A DNA stretch of 10,461 nucleotides from DATCZS01 sp036525795 (GCA_036525795.1 DATCZS010000050.1:1-10461); one strand, 5' to 3'; counted from the first letter of the stretch, positions 1 through 8,045 are shown. The notes: generated by a model not told the origin, from the letters alone. Made by a program: numbers and translations.

Positions 1-2
1 CC

Positions 3-182
3 CCACGCCGGAGCGTCTGGCTCGTTCCGATCGACGAACACCAACGGATGCGCGTGGACGTGCCGGCCCAGATGATGGACCGTCAGGCTGCAGACCGGGG
101 TGACGGGGGTCGCCCTGGTCGCCGCCGCGGGGGACGACGAACACCGGGGCGATCGACCCGCTTCGAGAGCCTCCAACACTGA
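3..182 (+). CDS. Possible C-terminal end of an unidentified protein (partial)
   Basis: An open frame enters from the left edge and stops at TGA 180-182, giving about 59 visible residues. The first half (WLVPIDEHQRMRVDVPAQ) has a protein-like composition and mostly G/C third positions. The second half is very Arg/Gly-rich and looks like a low-complexity tail or noncoding GC-rich DNA. I recognise no family. It would converge on the patD gene, with a small hairpin between the two stops, which fits a gene end but does not prove one. It could equally be a chance open frame, since another frame on the minus strand is also open here. Confidence 0.22.
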   Translation, partial: PRRSVWLVPIDEHQRMRVDVPAQMMDRQAADRGDGGRPGRRRGGRRTPGRSTRFESLQH

Positions 183-185
183 TCG

Positions 186-200
186 GGTTGGCTTTCAACC
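186..200. terminator. Weak hairpin between convergent gene ends
   Basis: GGTTG and CAACC form a 5-bp stem around a 5-nt loop (gcttt). It lies just past the patD stop on the minus strand and just past the possible plus-strand stop at 182. The stem is short and has no T-run on either side, so a terminator role rests mainly on position. Confidence 0.25.
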
Positions 201-221
201 GCCCCGCACCACCAGGCTCGG

Positions 222-1649
222 TCAGGAGTCGAGGTTGGCCATCACGTGCTTGATGCGGGTGTAGTCGTCGAGGGCGTAGGCCGACAGGTCCTTGCCGTAC
301 CCGGAACGTTTGTACCCGCCGTGGGGCATCTCGGCGACGAGCGGGATGTGGGTGTTGATCCAGACGCATCCGAACTCCAGCCGTTTCGACATGCGCATCG
401 CCCGGCCGAAGTCCTTGGTCCAGACGCTGGAGGCCAGACCGTAGTCCACGCCGTTGGCCCACCGCACGGCCTCGTCCTCGTCCGAGAAACGCTGCACGGT
501 GATGACCGGCCCGAAGATCTCGTTCTGGCTCATCTCGTCGTCCTGGCGAAGCCCGGCGATCACCGTGGGCTGGAAGAAGAACCCCTCGTGATCCAGGCGC
601 GATCCGCCCGCCACGATCTGGGCGTGTGCGGGCGCCCGCTCCACGAGTCCACTCACCCGGGCCAGCTGGTTCGGGTTGTTCACCGGCCCAAAGAGCACAT
701 CTTCGTCGTCCGGCATGCCCGTCTTCGTGGCCGAAGCTTGCGCCGAGAGGGCAGCGACGAAATCCTCGTAGATTCCGGGGCCCGCCAGCACGCGCGTGGC
801 AGCAGTGCAGTCCTGTCCCGCGTTGAAGTAGCCGGCCACTGCGATGGCTTCGGCGGCGGACTCCAAGTCGGCGTCATCGAACACCACCACGGGAGCCTTG
901 CCACCCAACTCGAGGTGGACGCGCTTCAGTGACCGCGATGCAGACTCTGCCACCTCCATCCCCGCCCGTACCGACCCCGTCACCGACACCATGGCGGGCG
1001 TGTCGTGCGACACCATTGCCCGACCGGTGTCCCTGTCTCCGCAGACGACGTTGAGCACGCCGGGCGGCAGGAATTCGGCCGCGATCTCCGCAAGCAACGT
1101 GGTGCTCGCCGGCGTAGTGTCGCTCGGCTTGAGCACCACCGTGTTGCCCGCCGCCAGGGCCGGGGCGAACTTCCAGACCGCCATCATCATGGGGTAGTTC
1201 CAGGGTGCCACCTGGGCCACCACCCCGACGGGCTCCCGGCGCACGAACGATGTCATGTTCGACATGTACTCCGCGGCGGCCTTCCCTTCCAGATGCCGGG
1301 CGGCACCGGCGAAGAACCGCAATTGATCCACCATCGGCGGGATCTCATCGCTGGCTGTCAGCGCGATCGGCTTGCCGGTGTTCTCGACCTCGACCGCGAT
1401 GAGTTCCTCGGCCCGCGCCTCGAAGGCATCGGCAATGCGGAACAGGGCCAATGAACGCTCAGACGGGGTTGCGTCCCGCCATCCGGGGAACGCGTCTGCG
1501 GCCGCTGTCATCGCAGCGTCGATGTCCTCGGGACCCGAGAGAGGCGCCGTGGCGTATTGCCGGCCGGTGGCTGGATTCACCACGGGCGTGGTTCGTCCGT
1601 CTCTTGCAGCTTCCGCCTCGCCGTTTACGAAATTCGTCAGTGCTCTCAC
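222..1649 (-). CDS. patD: Gamma-aminobutyraldehyde dehydrogenase (PatD/YdcW-like)
   Basis: This NAD-dependent aldehyde dehydrogenase of 475 residues, the usual family length, likely oxidises 4-aminobutanal from putrescine to GABA in the cytoplasm. Visible catalytic features are Asn151 in PWNY, Lys174 in LKPS, the Rossmann VTGS at 223-226, Glu247 in ELGGK, the nucleophile Cys281 in GQDC and Glu377 in EIFGP. Stretches such as RFFAGAAR, APWNYPMMMA, NAGQDCTAA and GYGKD match E. coli PatD closely. That supports this subfamily over betaine-aldehyde or succinate-semialdehyde dehydrogenases, although related omega-aminoaldehydes could also be substrates. The start is GTG at 1647-1649, with AAAGGAG 7 nt upstream; the frame stays open to 2048, but that extension is not family-like and overlaps ydcV. 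It is the last operon gene, 22 bp after ydcV. Confidence 0.9.
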   Translation of the reverse strand: MRALTNFVNGEAEAARDGRTTPVVNPATGRQYATAPLSGPEDIDAAMTAAADAFPGWRDATPSERSLALFRIADAFEARAEELIAVEVENTGKPIALTASDEIPPMVDQLRFFAGAARHLEGKAAAEYMSNMTSFVRREPVGVVAQVAPWNYPMMMAVWKFAPALAAGNTVVLKPSDTTPASTTLLAEIAAEFLPPGVLNVVCGDRDTGRAMVSHDTPAMVSVTGSVRAGMEVAESASRSLKRVHLELGGKAPVVVFDDADLESAAEAIAVAGYFNAGQDCTAATRVLAGPGIYEDFVAALSAQASATKTGMPDDEDVLFGPVNNPNQLARVSGLVERAPAHAQIVAGGSRLDHEGFFFQPTVIAGLRQDDEMSQNEIFGPVITVQRFSDEDEAVRWANGVDYGLASSVWTKDFGRAMRMSKRLEFGCVWINTHIPLVAEMPHGGYKRSGYGKDLSAYALDDYTRIKHVMANLDS

Positions 1650-1671
1650 TCGATCGCTCCTTTCCGGGATG

Positions 1672-2460
1672 TCAGTTGGCTTCCTCGGCCCGGCGCGAGA
1701 ACCGCTGGGCGAGGATGATGGGGATGAAGGTGAGCACGACAACCGCCAGGGCCACCACATTGGTGACCGGCCGGTTCCGCGGCCGCACCAGCGAAGAGAA
1801 GATCCAGATGGGGAGGGTCTGCTGATTCCCGGCGGTGAAGGTGGTGACGATGATCTCGTCGAACGAGAGAGCGAACGCCAGCATCCCGCCGGTGACGAGG
1901 GCAGATGACAGCTGTGGGAGCAGGACGTGACGGAACGTCTGCCAGCCGCGGGCCCCGAGGTCCATCGAAGCCTCGATGAGCGACGGGGATGTTCGTCGCA
2001 TCCGGGCGATGACGTTGTTGTAGGCCACGGCCACGCAGAACGTGGCATGTCCGATCACCAGTGTCCAGAAAGAGAACGGGACATCGGTCAGGTTGATGGC
2101 CGACCGGAGGGCGATCCCGGTGATGATCCCGGGGAGGGCGATGGGCAGGACGATGAACAGCGACAACGTGTCGCGACCGAAGAACCGCGTCCGCCACACC
2201 GCTCCGGCCACCAACGTCCCCAACACGAGCGCCACCACCATCGACACCGACGCCACTCGCAGCGACAGGCCCAGCGCCGCTCTGATGTCGGCGTTGTCCC
2301 AGGCCACCGCGAACCAGCGGGTGGTGAGCCCGGGCGGTGGGAACTGAAAACTTGCCTCCTCGGTGGTGAAGGCATACAGGAACACGAAGAAGATGGGGAC
2401 GTGCAAATAGAGGATCGCTGCGATCGTCGCCGCCTTGAGTCCCCATCCAGGCTTTCTCAT
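1672..2460 (-). CDS. ydcV: Polyamine-type ABC transporter permease (YdcV/PotC-like)
   Basis: This inner-membrane permease of 262 residues is the second transmembrane subunit of the importer. It has hydrophobic segments near residues 10-31, 64-88, 98-118, 132-148, 186-205 and 233-252, which fits six helices. The cytoplasmic EAA loop that docks on the ATPase is at about 163-184 (EASMDLGARG...LLPQL). Its length matches the YdcV/PotC family. The ATG overlaps the ydcU stop (ATGA at 2457-2460), which implies translational coupling; a GAGG lies about 5 nt before the start. The other members of the cluster resemble YdcS and PatD, so a putrescine-type substrate is likely, but the permease alone does not show the substrate. 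Confidence 0.88.
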   Translation of the reverse strand: MRKPGWGLKAATIAAILYLHVPIFFVFLYAFTTEEASFQFPPPGLTTRWFAVAWDNADIRAALGLSLRVASVSMVVALVLGTLVAGAVWRTRFFGRDTLSLFIVLPIALPGIITGIALRSAINLTDVPFSFWTLVIGHATFCVAVAYNNVIARMRRTSPSLIEASMDLGARGWQTFRHVLLPQLSSALVTGGMLAFALSFDEIIVTTFTAGNQQTLPIWIFSSLVRPRNRPVTNVVALAVVVLTFIPIILAQRFSRRAEEAN

Positions 2461-3383
2461 AGTGCCTCGAATGCTCCCAAACGGCGGGCCCCGTAGAGGT
2501 AGAGACCCATCACGACGATCGGCACGAACGCGAAGGCAGCGGCCAGCGGCAGGTTGCCGGCGACCCCCTGGTAGCTGTAGATGGCCAGACCGATGAACGG
2601 CGACGAGTCTCCGATGACAGTGGGAATGATGTAGTCACCCAGGGTCAGCGAGAACGTGAAGATGGATCCCGCCGCCACTCCAGGGATGGCCAACGGCCAC
2701 ACGACCCGACGGAACGTAGTGGAGGGCCGGGCGCCGAGATCGGCCGATGCCTCCAGAAACGAACGGGGTACCCGTTCCAGGGCGGCCTGGATCGGGAGGA
2801 CCATGTACGGCAGCCAGATGTAGACGAACACCATGAACTGGCCGAGGTACGAGACCGAGAGCGAGGGGCCTCCGATACCGGGGATGCGAAGGATGGCATC
2901 GAGCAGGCCGCCGAGACCCAGCCGTTCGAAGAACCAGTTGACGATTCCCTCGGCGGCGAGCACGAGCTTCCACGAGTACACCCGGACCAGGTAGGAGGAC
3001 CACAGGGGGATGAGCACCCCCAACACGAGGGCGGCCTTGGCCCGACGAGAGGCGAAGCGGGCAATGTAGTAGGCGAGGGGAAAGGCGACGACGATCGAGG
3101 CCGCCGTCACCGACGCTGCCATTCCGATCGTCCGCCCTGCCACAGACATGTTGGCGTCGGTAAACAGGTCCGCCCACGTAGCGAAGGTCGGGGTCCGGTC
3201 GATGGTCCCCGAGAAGCTGTCGAGCCGGAAGAAGCTCTGGACCAGCAACGAGACGATGCTTCCGCCGTAGACCCCCACCATCCACAGCACTGGCAGTCCG
3301 AGCAGGAGGGCGAGTCGCAGCCGTGGCCGCCGGTACAGGGCGGAAGCCACTCGGTGGAGGAAAGGAGGGTCGGACGTGGTCAT
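2457..3383 (-). CDS. ydcU: Polyamine-type ABC transporter permease (YdcU/PotB-like)
   Basis: This is the first transmembrane subunit, 308 residues long. Hydrophobic segments lie near residues 22-48, 84-108, 117-135, 181-202, 233-255 and 279-298. The EAA loop is at about 211-231 (EASADLGARP...VVWPL), and the long periplasmic stretch between helices 1 and 2 is typical of PotB-like permeases. An in-frame TAG directly precedes the ATG at 3381-3383, so no earlier start is possible. No Shine-Dalgarno sequence precedes it; the leader is instead two tandem copies of a 13-bp C-rich repeat (in the mRNA) and, further upstream, a strong hairpin. Initiation may therefore be weak, keeping permease below binding protein. 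It is coupled to ydcV by a 4-bp overlap. Confidence 0.88.
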   Translation of the reverse strand: MTTSDPPFLHRVASALYRRPRLRLALLLGLPVLWMVGVYGGSIVSLLVQSFFRLDSFSGTIDRTPTFATWADLFTDANMSVAGRTIGMAASVTAASIVVAFPLAYYIARFASRRAKAALVLGVLIPLWSSYLVRVYSWKLVLAAEGIVNWFFERLGLGGLLDAILRIPGIGGPSLSVSYLGQFMVFVYIWLPYMVLPIQAALERVPRSFLEASADLGARPSTTFRRVVWPLAIPGVAAGSIFTFSLTLGDYIIPTVIGDSSPFIGLAIYSYQGVAGNLPLAAAFAFVPIVVMGLYLYGARRLGAFEAL

Positions 3384-3409
3384 CTAGGGGGTGCACCTAG
3401 GGGGTGCAC
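3384..3409. repeat. Perfect tandem duplication of a 13-bp unit
   Basis: CTAGGGGGTGCAC occurs twice with no gap (3384-3396 and 3397-3409), ending directly against the ydcU start codon. In the mRNA it reads as two GTGCACCCCCTAG units. It replaces the place where a ribosome-binding site would be expected. It may be a recent slippage duplication or part of a translational control element. Confidence 0.85.
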
Positions 3410-3439
3410 CGGGGGGCGCCTCGTCGGCGCCCCCCGGTG
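3407..3439 (-). promoter_or_regulatory. Perfect 14-bp intercistronic hairpin between ydcS and ydcU
   Basis: Positions 3407-3420 and 3426-3439 are exact reverse complements around a 5-nt loop (tcgtc), forming an almost wholly G-C stem. It lies 10 nt past the ydcS stop and inside the ydcS-ydcU gap. There is no T-run after it on the minus strand, so full termination is doubtful. Such stem-loops after binding-protein genes are known to stabilise the upstream mRNA or to attenuate the permease genes; that role is inferred here. Confidence 0.7.
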
Positions 3440-3448
3440 TGCTGTCGG

Positions 3449-4633
3449 TCATCTCCCGCCGATCACCGCCAGGTAGTCCGTGACCCATCGGTAGTACGGG
3501 ACACAGGAGCCGACGGCGGCCGTTCCGTTGCAGTCGTCGGTCGGGGTCTTCCAGAACGAGATCTTGTCGAAGTTCTGGAGGCCGTTGGTGGTGCAGCCGT
3601 CCGGCCCAAGCAGGTCATTGCCTTCACAGGCGCTCGGCACCGAAGGCACCGAGCCGAACCACGCCGCCAGGTCGCCCTGGAGGTTGAGATTCAGCGACCA
3701 CTCGAGCCACTTGTATGCACAGTTCGGGTGCGGTGCATTCACATGCATCATCGTGGTGTCAGCCCAGCCCGTCGCCCCTTCCGCCGGGATGGTGGAAGCG
3801 ATCGGCGCTCCACCGGACTGGAGGATGTTGACCTGGAACGGCCAGCTGGCCGAAGCTGCCACACCCTCGTTGGTGAAGTCGTCGATCTGGATGAAGGCGT
3901 CGTGCCAGTACCGACCGACCAGCGACCGCTGCGTGCGCAACACGTCGAGCGCTGCCTGGTATTGGGTTTCGTTCAGCTGATAGGGGTCGCCGATCCCGAG
4001 CTCGGGTTGGACGCTCTTGAGGTACAGCGCCGCGTCGGCCACGTAGATCGGGCCGTCGTACGCCTGCACCCGACCCTGATTCGGCTGTCCGTCCGGCAGG
4101 TCCATCGGCTCGAAGATCACATCCCACGAAGTCGGCGGTGTGTCACCGAACACGTCGGTGTTGTAGGCGAGCACGTTGGCCCCCCATTGATACGGCACCC
4201 CATAGTGTGCGCCGTCCACCGTGTGCCATGGAGCATTCTGCAGTCGATCGTCGACCGTACCCCAGCTCGGGACGAGATCGGTATTGACCTCCTGAACCGT
4301 CCCGCCTGCGATCAGGCGCAGGCTGGCGTCACCCGAGGCGGTGACCAGGTCGAACTCATCCGATCCTGTCATCAGCGCCACCATCTCATCGGAGGTGCCG
4401 GCGGTCTTCACCTCCACCGAGCAGCCCGTTTCGGCCTCGTACCCGGTGACCCAATCGAAGGCGGGATCTGTCTCGCCTCGCTCTATGTAGCCCGCCCAGG
4501 CGACGATGACCACCTTGCCTTCGCCCTCGCCCACCTCCTGGAGCGGCCCTCCTTCTGCAGCCTCGTCGCCTCCGCCTCCGCAGGCAGCGATGACGAGAGC
4601 GAGCAACGTGACCAACGTCACTCTGCGTTTCAT
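3449..4633 (-). CDS. ydcS: Polyamine ABC transporter substrate-binding lipoprotein (YdcS-like)
   Basis: This extracytoplasmic solute-binding protein of 394 residues captures the ligand for the YdcTUV importer. The N-terminus has two Arg, a hydrophobic core and a lipobox ending in IAAC with lipidated Cys18, then a Gly/Asp/Glu-rich linker, as expected for a lipoprotein. From about residue 40 it closely follows E. coli YdcS: WAGYIERGETD, DLVTASGDASLRLI, GVPYQWG, GRVQAYDGPIY, GWADTTMM, CAYKWLEWSLN and a C-terminal DYLAVIGGR. Four Cys in the C-terminal third may form disulfides. The ATG at 4631-4633 is preceded by a GAGAGGAAG ribosome site. The gene follows ydcT by 37 bp. Putrescine is the likeliest ligand by family. 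E. coli YdcS has also been reported to have polyhydroxybutyrate synthase activity, which is not testable here. Confidence 0.92.
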   Translation of the reverse strand: MKRRVTLVTLLALVIAACGGGGDEAAEGGPLQEVGEGEGKVVIVAWAGYIERGETDPAFDWVTGYEAETGCSVEVKTAGTSDEMVALMTGSDEFDLVTASGDASLRLIAGGTVQEVNTDLVPSWGTVDDRLQNAPWHTVDGAHYGVPYQWGANVLAYNTDVFGDTPPTSWDVIFEPMDLPDGQPNQGRVQAYDGPIYVADAALYLKSVQPELGIGDPYQLNETQYQAALDVLRTQRSLVGRYWHDAFIQIDDFTNEGVAASASWPFQVNILQSGGAPIASTIPAEGATGWADTTMMHVNAPHPNCAYKWLEWSLNLNLQGDLAAWFGSVPSVPSACEGNDLLGPDGCTTNGLQNFDKISFWKTPTDDCNGTAAVGSCVPYYRWVTDYLAVIGGR

Positions 4634-4670
4634 GTACTTCCTCTCTCCCTTTGGGTCAGTCCCGCCCGGA

Positions 4671-5717
4671 TCACCGAGCGGGGTCTCCGGTCATCTCCTG
4701 AGTCAGGGGACGACATGCTCTGTCGGGCCACACGAGCCGCACCCTGCGGCCCACGCTGGCCCCCACCTCGCCGTGATCGACGTCGAGGTTCTGGCTCGCC
4801 ACCGTGAGCACGGTGCCTCCCACATCGACGCGATAGCGGCTGTACATGCCGAGATAGGTGGCTTCGATCACGGTGCCGTCGATCGAGATCCCCTCACCGG
4901 TACCGCGAGTTTCCGGGTCGCCGAGAGTGATCTTCTCGGGCCGTACCGTGAAGGCACCCGGCACCCGGCGCAACCTTTCGGCCAGTTCTCCTTCGACCAC
5001 GTTGGACACGCCGACGAACCCCGCCACGAAGGCGTTGCGGGGGCTCTCGTAGACCTCGGCCGGGGTGCCGACCTGCTCCACCCGGCCTTGGTTGAACACC
5101 GCCAGCCGGTCGCTCATGGTGAGCGCCTCCTCCTGGTCGTGGGTCACGTAGACAAAGGTGATGCCGACCTCGCGTTGGAGTGCCTTCAACTCGACCTGCA
5201 TCGCCTGGCGCAGCTTCAGGTCGAGGGCACCGAGCGGCTCGTCGAGGAGTAGGACCGATGGACGGAGGATGAGGGCCCGGGCGAGGGCCACCCGCTGGCG
5301 CTGGCCACCCGAGAGCTGGGCAGGTTTGCGGTCTCCGTGCGCATCGAGGTGTACGAGCGCAAGGGCCTCCTCCACCCGGCGGCTGCGTTCGTCGTCGGGC
5401 ACCTTCTTCACCATGAGCCCGTATCCGACGTTCTCGTTGACGGTCATGTGCGGAAACAGCGCGTAGTCCTGAAAGACGGTGTTGACGTCGCGGTCGTAGG
5501 GGGCGAGTCCGGAGACATCGTTCCCGTGCAGAATGATCCGTCCCGAGGTCGGCACCTCGAATCCGGCGATCATCCGCAAGCAGGTCGTCTTGCCCGAGCC
5601 GGACGGACCGAGCATGGAGAAGAACTCGCCATCCCGAATGGACAGGGTGACACCATCGACCGCCTGGACTTCTCCGAAGGTCTTCGAGATCTCTTGCAGG
5701 TCCACGGAGACGGTCAT
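4671..5717 (-). CDS. ydcT: Polyamine-type ABC transporter ATPase (YdcT/PotA-like)
   Basis: This cytoplasmic ATP-hydrolysing subunit of 348 residues powers the importer. In order it has Walker A GPSGSGKT (37-44), Q-loop Gln83 (FQDYALFPHM), signature LSGGQ (135-139), Walker B VLLLDE (155-160), a D-loop (GALD) and H-loop His193 (THDQEEA). A TOBE-type regulatory domain covers about 240-335 (TVRPEKITL, then EATYLGMYSRY). These features are those of PotA-family ATPases. The ATG at 5715-5717 starts just before the family's usual first strand. The frame stays open to 6104, but that extension lacks similarity and crosses the divergent gene. No clear Shine-Dalgarno precedes the start, so it may be leaderless. 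It is the first gene of the operon. Confidence 0.92.
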   Translation of the reverse strand: MTVSVDLQEISKTFGEVQAVDGVTLSIRDGEFFSMLGPSGSGKTTCLRMIAGFEVPTSGRIILHGNDVSGLAPYDRDVNTVFQDYALFPHMTVNENVGYGLMVKKVPDDERSRRVEEALALVHLDAHGDRKPAQLSGGQRQRVALARALILRPSVLLLDEPLGALDLKLRQAMQVELKALQREVGITFVYVTHDQEEALTMSDRLAVFNQGRVEQVGTPAEVYESPRNAFVAGFVGVSNVVEGELAERLRRVPGAFTVRPEKITLGDPETRGTGEGISIDGTVIEATYLGMYSRYRVDVGGTVLTVASQNLDVDHGEVGASVGRRVRLVWPDRACRPLTQEMTGDPAR

Positions 5718-5726
5718 GTCGGCGAG

Positions 5727-5732
5727 ACAGTA
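5727..5732 (-). promoter_or_regulatory. Candidate -10 element for the ydcT operon
   Basis: On the minus strand TACTGT, a TAnnnT-type -10 hexamer, lies 9 nt before the ydcT ATG. No good -35 is visible. With no ribosome site before ydcT, a start at or near the ATG (a leaderless or very short-leader mRNA, common in Actinobacteria) is plausible. This is a single short motif and could be chance. Confidence 0.3.
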
Positions 5733-6002
5733 CACCCCGAAACAGGCGCGCGAGTCGCCGAATCGAGCACCGCCTCCCGGGGATCCGGACCGTCGATTTG
5801 GACCGAGCGACACCCGTTCCATCGACTGTTGCGACCTTGCCTCTCGGGCCGGCGCAACCTGCGGGCGAAGGCGCCCAGCGCCTGGAAGCTTCTGGGCGAT
5901 TCCACACCGAAACCGGCCCAGAACGCGCCGCACGACGTGATCGAGCCTGTCAGTAGGTCTCGCCCATCCTGCGGTCGGAGGCAACGCCGATCCGACGGCT
6001 CC

Positions 6003-6008
6003 TAGGAT
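6003..6008 (+). promoter_or_regulatory. Candidate -10 element for the flavoprotein gene
   Basis: TAGGAT fits the TAnnnT -10 pattern and lies 34 nt before the ATG at 6043. A GGGAG ribosome site follows at 6030-6034. No recognisable -35 is present. Support is limited to the motif and its position. Confidence 0.33.
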
Positions 6009-6042
6009 CATCGTCGTCGCCGTCACGTAGGGAGATCGCGAG

Positions 6043-7467
6043 ATGGCAATCCGGAAGCACGGAACGGCAGCCAAGGGCGCCATCCGTGCGGACCGGCCCG
6101 TCACGGTTCAGGCCGACTACCTGGTCGTCGGGGCCGGCGCCGCGGGCATGGCCTTCGTGGATTCGCTCATCCACAACGCCGACGTCCACGTGGCCCTGGT
6201 GGACCGCCGACACAGCGCCGGGGGTCACTGGCTCGACGCCTATCCGTTCGTAAGGCTGCACCAGGCATCCGAGTTCTATGGCGTGGCCTCGACCCCACTG
6301 GGCGATGGCGAACTGCAGGCCGCCGGCCCGGAGGCGGGCATGCACCAGCGGGCACCTGCGCCGGAGATCGTGGCCTACTACGCCCGCGTACTGGAGAGCA
6401 TGGTCGCCTCCGGCCGGGTCGCCTTCCACCCCAACGGTGAGTACATCGGCGGACGGCGCTGGGCTTCCCGGCTGTCGGGACAGCATTTCACCGTGCCGGA
6501 CAGCTGCCGCGTCGTCAACGCCAACTACCTGGCACCGGACATTCCGGCCCACACCCCCGCCCCCTTCGGCGTTGCAGACGGCGTCCGCTCCATACCGGTC
6601 AACGACCTGGTCAGGCTGCCCGGGTTACCCGGTCAGTTCGTGATCGTGGGCTCAGGCAAGACGGCCACCGACGCCATCGTCTGGCTGCTCGACAATGGCG
6701 TGGATCCGGACAGAGTCTGCTGGCTACGCCCGCGGGACCCCTGGATGTTCAACCGCGCGGTCGTGCAACCGGATCCGACCATCAACTTGGGCATGGCCGC
6801 CGACATCCTGGAGTCGGCCCGCGATGCCACGTCGCCGGACGACCTCTTCCTGCGCATGGAGGCAGCAGGCGTGATGATGCGTGTCGATCCACGGGTCACT
6901 CCCACCATGGCGAAGACTCCGACACTGGCGCATTGGGAGCTCGACCGCCTGAGGACCATCGAGAATGTGGTGCGGATGGGCCACGTTCGCCACGTACAGC
7001 CGGGGCGTCTCGTGTGTGCGGACGGCGATGCTGCGATCGACCGCGACGCGCTGGTGGTGCACTGCGCCGCCTCTGGACTTCGGTACGAACCGCTGGTGCC
7101 GGTTTGGGGGTCGGAGGAGATCACGCTTCAGTGCGTTGCCACCGGGCCGATCTTCGGCGCCGCGCTCGCCGGCTACGTGGAAGCGACCCGGGAGGACGAC
7201 GCCGAGAAGAACCGGCTATGCCCGCCGCACGCCCTCCCCAACACGCCGGCTGACTGGCCTCGGACGATCGTCCAGGGTGCCCAGGGATCACAGGCCCTGG
7301 CCACGGAACCAGACGTCATGCGCTGGTCCCACGCGACCAGCCTGTACCGATCTCGCATCCCGGCAGAGCGGGCCGGCGACCCCGATGTCGCCGACGCCGC
7401 CGCCCGAGTGGAGGCCGTTGCGGAGATCGGCATGGCCAGGCTGGCCGAACTGGGCGGGAGGCAGTAG
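6043..7467 (+). CDS. FAD/NAD(P)-binding flavoprotein oxidoreductase, substrate unknown
   Basis: This 474-residue protein has two dinucleotide-binding sites. An N-terminal FAD Rossmann motif GAGAAG is at 30-35 in YLVVGAGAAGMAF, followed by a typical GGHW at 60-63 and a YPFVRLHQ stretch at 67-74. A second motif, GSGKTATD at 203-210, is of the NAD(P)H type. The layout resembles flavin monooxygenase-like or thioredoxin-reductase-like enzymes. I see no membrane segment or signal peptide, so it should be cytoplasmic. The ATG has GGGAG about 8 nt upstream. It is transcribed away from the polyamine operon, and a shared role such as amine or N-oxidation is possible but unsupported by the sequence. The C-terminal 100 residues carry no motif I can name. 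Confidence 0.82.
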   Translation: MAIRKHGTAAKGAIRADRPVTVQADYLVVGAGAAGMAFVDSLIHNADVHVALVDRRHSAGGHWLDAYPFVRLHQASEFYGVASTPLGDGELQAAGPEAGMHQRAPAPEIVAYYARVLESMVASGRVAFHPNGEYIGGRRWASRLSGQHFTVPDSCRVVNANYLAPDIPAHTPAPFGVADGVRSIPVNDLVRLPGLPGQFVIVGSGKTATDAIVWLLDNGVDPDRVCWLRPRDPWMFNRAVVQPDPTINLGMAADILESARDATSPDDLFLRMEAAGVMMRVDPRVTPTMAKTPTLAHWELDRLRTIENVVRMGHVRHVQPGRLVCADGDAAIDRDALVVHCAASGLRYEPLVPVWGSEEITLQCVATGPIFGAALAGYVEATREDDAEKNRLCPPHALPNTPADWPRTIVQGAQGSQALATEPDVMRWSHATSLYRSRIPAERAGDPDVADAAARVEAVAEIGMARLAELGGRQ

Positions 7468-7473
7468 TCGACA

Positions 7474-7500
7474 GGAGCCACCACGTGGAAAGGTGGTTCT
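7474..7500 (+). terminator. Hairpin after the flavoprotein gene
   Basis: GGAGCCACC (7474-7482) and GGTGGTTCT (7492-7500) form a 9-bp stem with two G-U pairs around a 9-nt loop, starting 7 nt past the TAG stop. No T-run follows. A second inverted repeat, GTGGAC-gt-GTCCAC, lies at 7509-7522. Together they are the best candidate for a transcript end here. Confidence 0.4.
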
Positions 7501-8022
7501 CGGCTCTCGTGGACGTGTCCACCTGGAATTCGATCGAAAACCCGGGAGTCCCTCGCCCCGGCCGATCCGGCTACAGAGCGCTCTCTCGTTTCCGTCGAGC
7601 CACATTCGCCGCACCGGCGGGCGGTGACGCCCCGCGCCTGGCAGGTTCTGGCAGGTACCGGACCGGTTCGGGCGGTTCGCCCAACGCTCCATGGGGTAGG
7701 CGGTGTCCATGGGGTCGGACCGGTGCTTCGTCAGCAACGCGACCGGCCGCGGAATCGAGACGGGGGCGCCGTCAGGATGGTGTCACCGGAAGCCCCACAC
7801 TCGCACTGGTCGATCGTCCAACGTCAGACTGAGTCGACCGGGCGAGGAAACACTGCCACTTGCATGGTGTTCTTCAAGGCTGAACCGAAACGCAACGTGT
7901 TCCTGCACCCCGAAGGCTCCCGGGATGTGTTGGTGGGCGCCGGGATGCACTCCCCGCGTGGCCCTGCGGGGCATGAGCCGTGAGTCGGTAGCTGCCACGT
8001 CGCCACCCAGCGCATGCCGCGC

Positions 8023-8045
8023 CGACGATCGAAAGGCTATCGTCG
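8023..8045 (+). promoter_or_regulatory. Inverted repeat overlapping a -10-like element upstream of the MerB-cyclase gene
   Basis: CGACGAT (8023-8029) and ATCGTCG (8039-8045) are exact reverse complements 9 nt apart. TATCGT at 8038-8043 fits the TAnnnT -10 pattern and lies directly before the AAGGAG ribosome site at 8051-8056. A palindrome over a -10 is a typical place for a repressor to bind, so this could be an operator. Alternatively it could be a small RNA hairpin in the leader. Confidence 0.35.

Larger units (their letters stand above)
5718..6042. other. Divergent intergenic region between ydcT and the flavoprotein gene
   Basis: These 325 bp separate two divergent starts and must hold both promoters. 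A candidate minus-strand -10 lies at 5727-5732 and a candidate plus-strand -10 at 6003-6008. I found no convincing operator palindrome, small gene or RNA. The minus-strand frame open upstream of ydcT has no protein-like features. Confidence 0.6.

Noticed and set aside
1650..2048. N-terminal extension of the aldehyde dehydrogenase to 2048
   Set aside because: The extension is Ser/Pro/Arg-rich, overlaps ydcV and is unlike the family; GTG 1649 with AAAGGAG gives the normal length.
3404..4807. A 467-residue plus-strand frame opposite ydcS
   Set aside because: It is antisense to a clearly coding gene and has no domain-like features; long antisense frames are usual in GC-rich DNA.
5718..6104. N-terminal extension of the ABC ATPase to 6104
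   Set aside because: It crosses the divergent gene's start and has no similarity; ATG 5717 begins at the usual family N-terminus.
7624..7983. A 119-residue plus-strand frame in the gap
   Set aside because: No family motif and no ribosome site at its start; only its last 40 residues look faintly protein-like.
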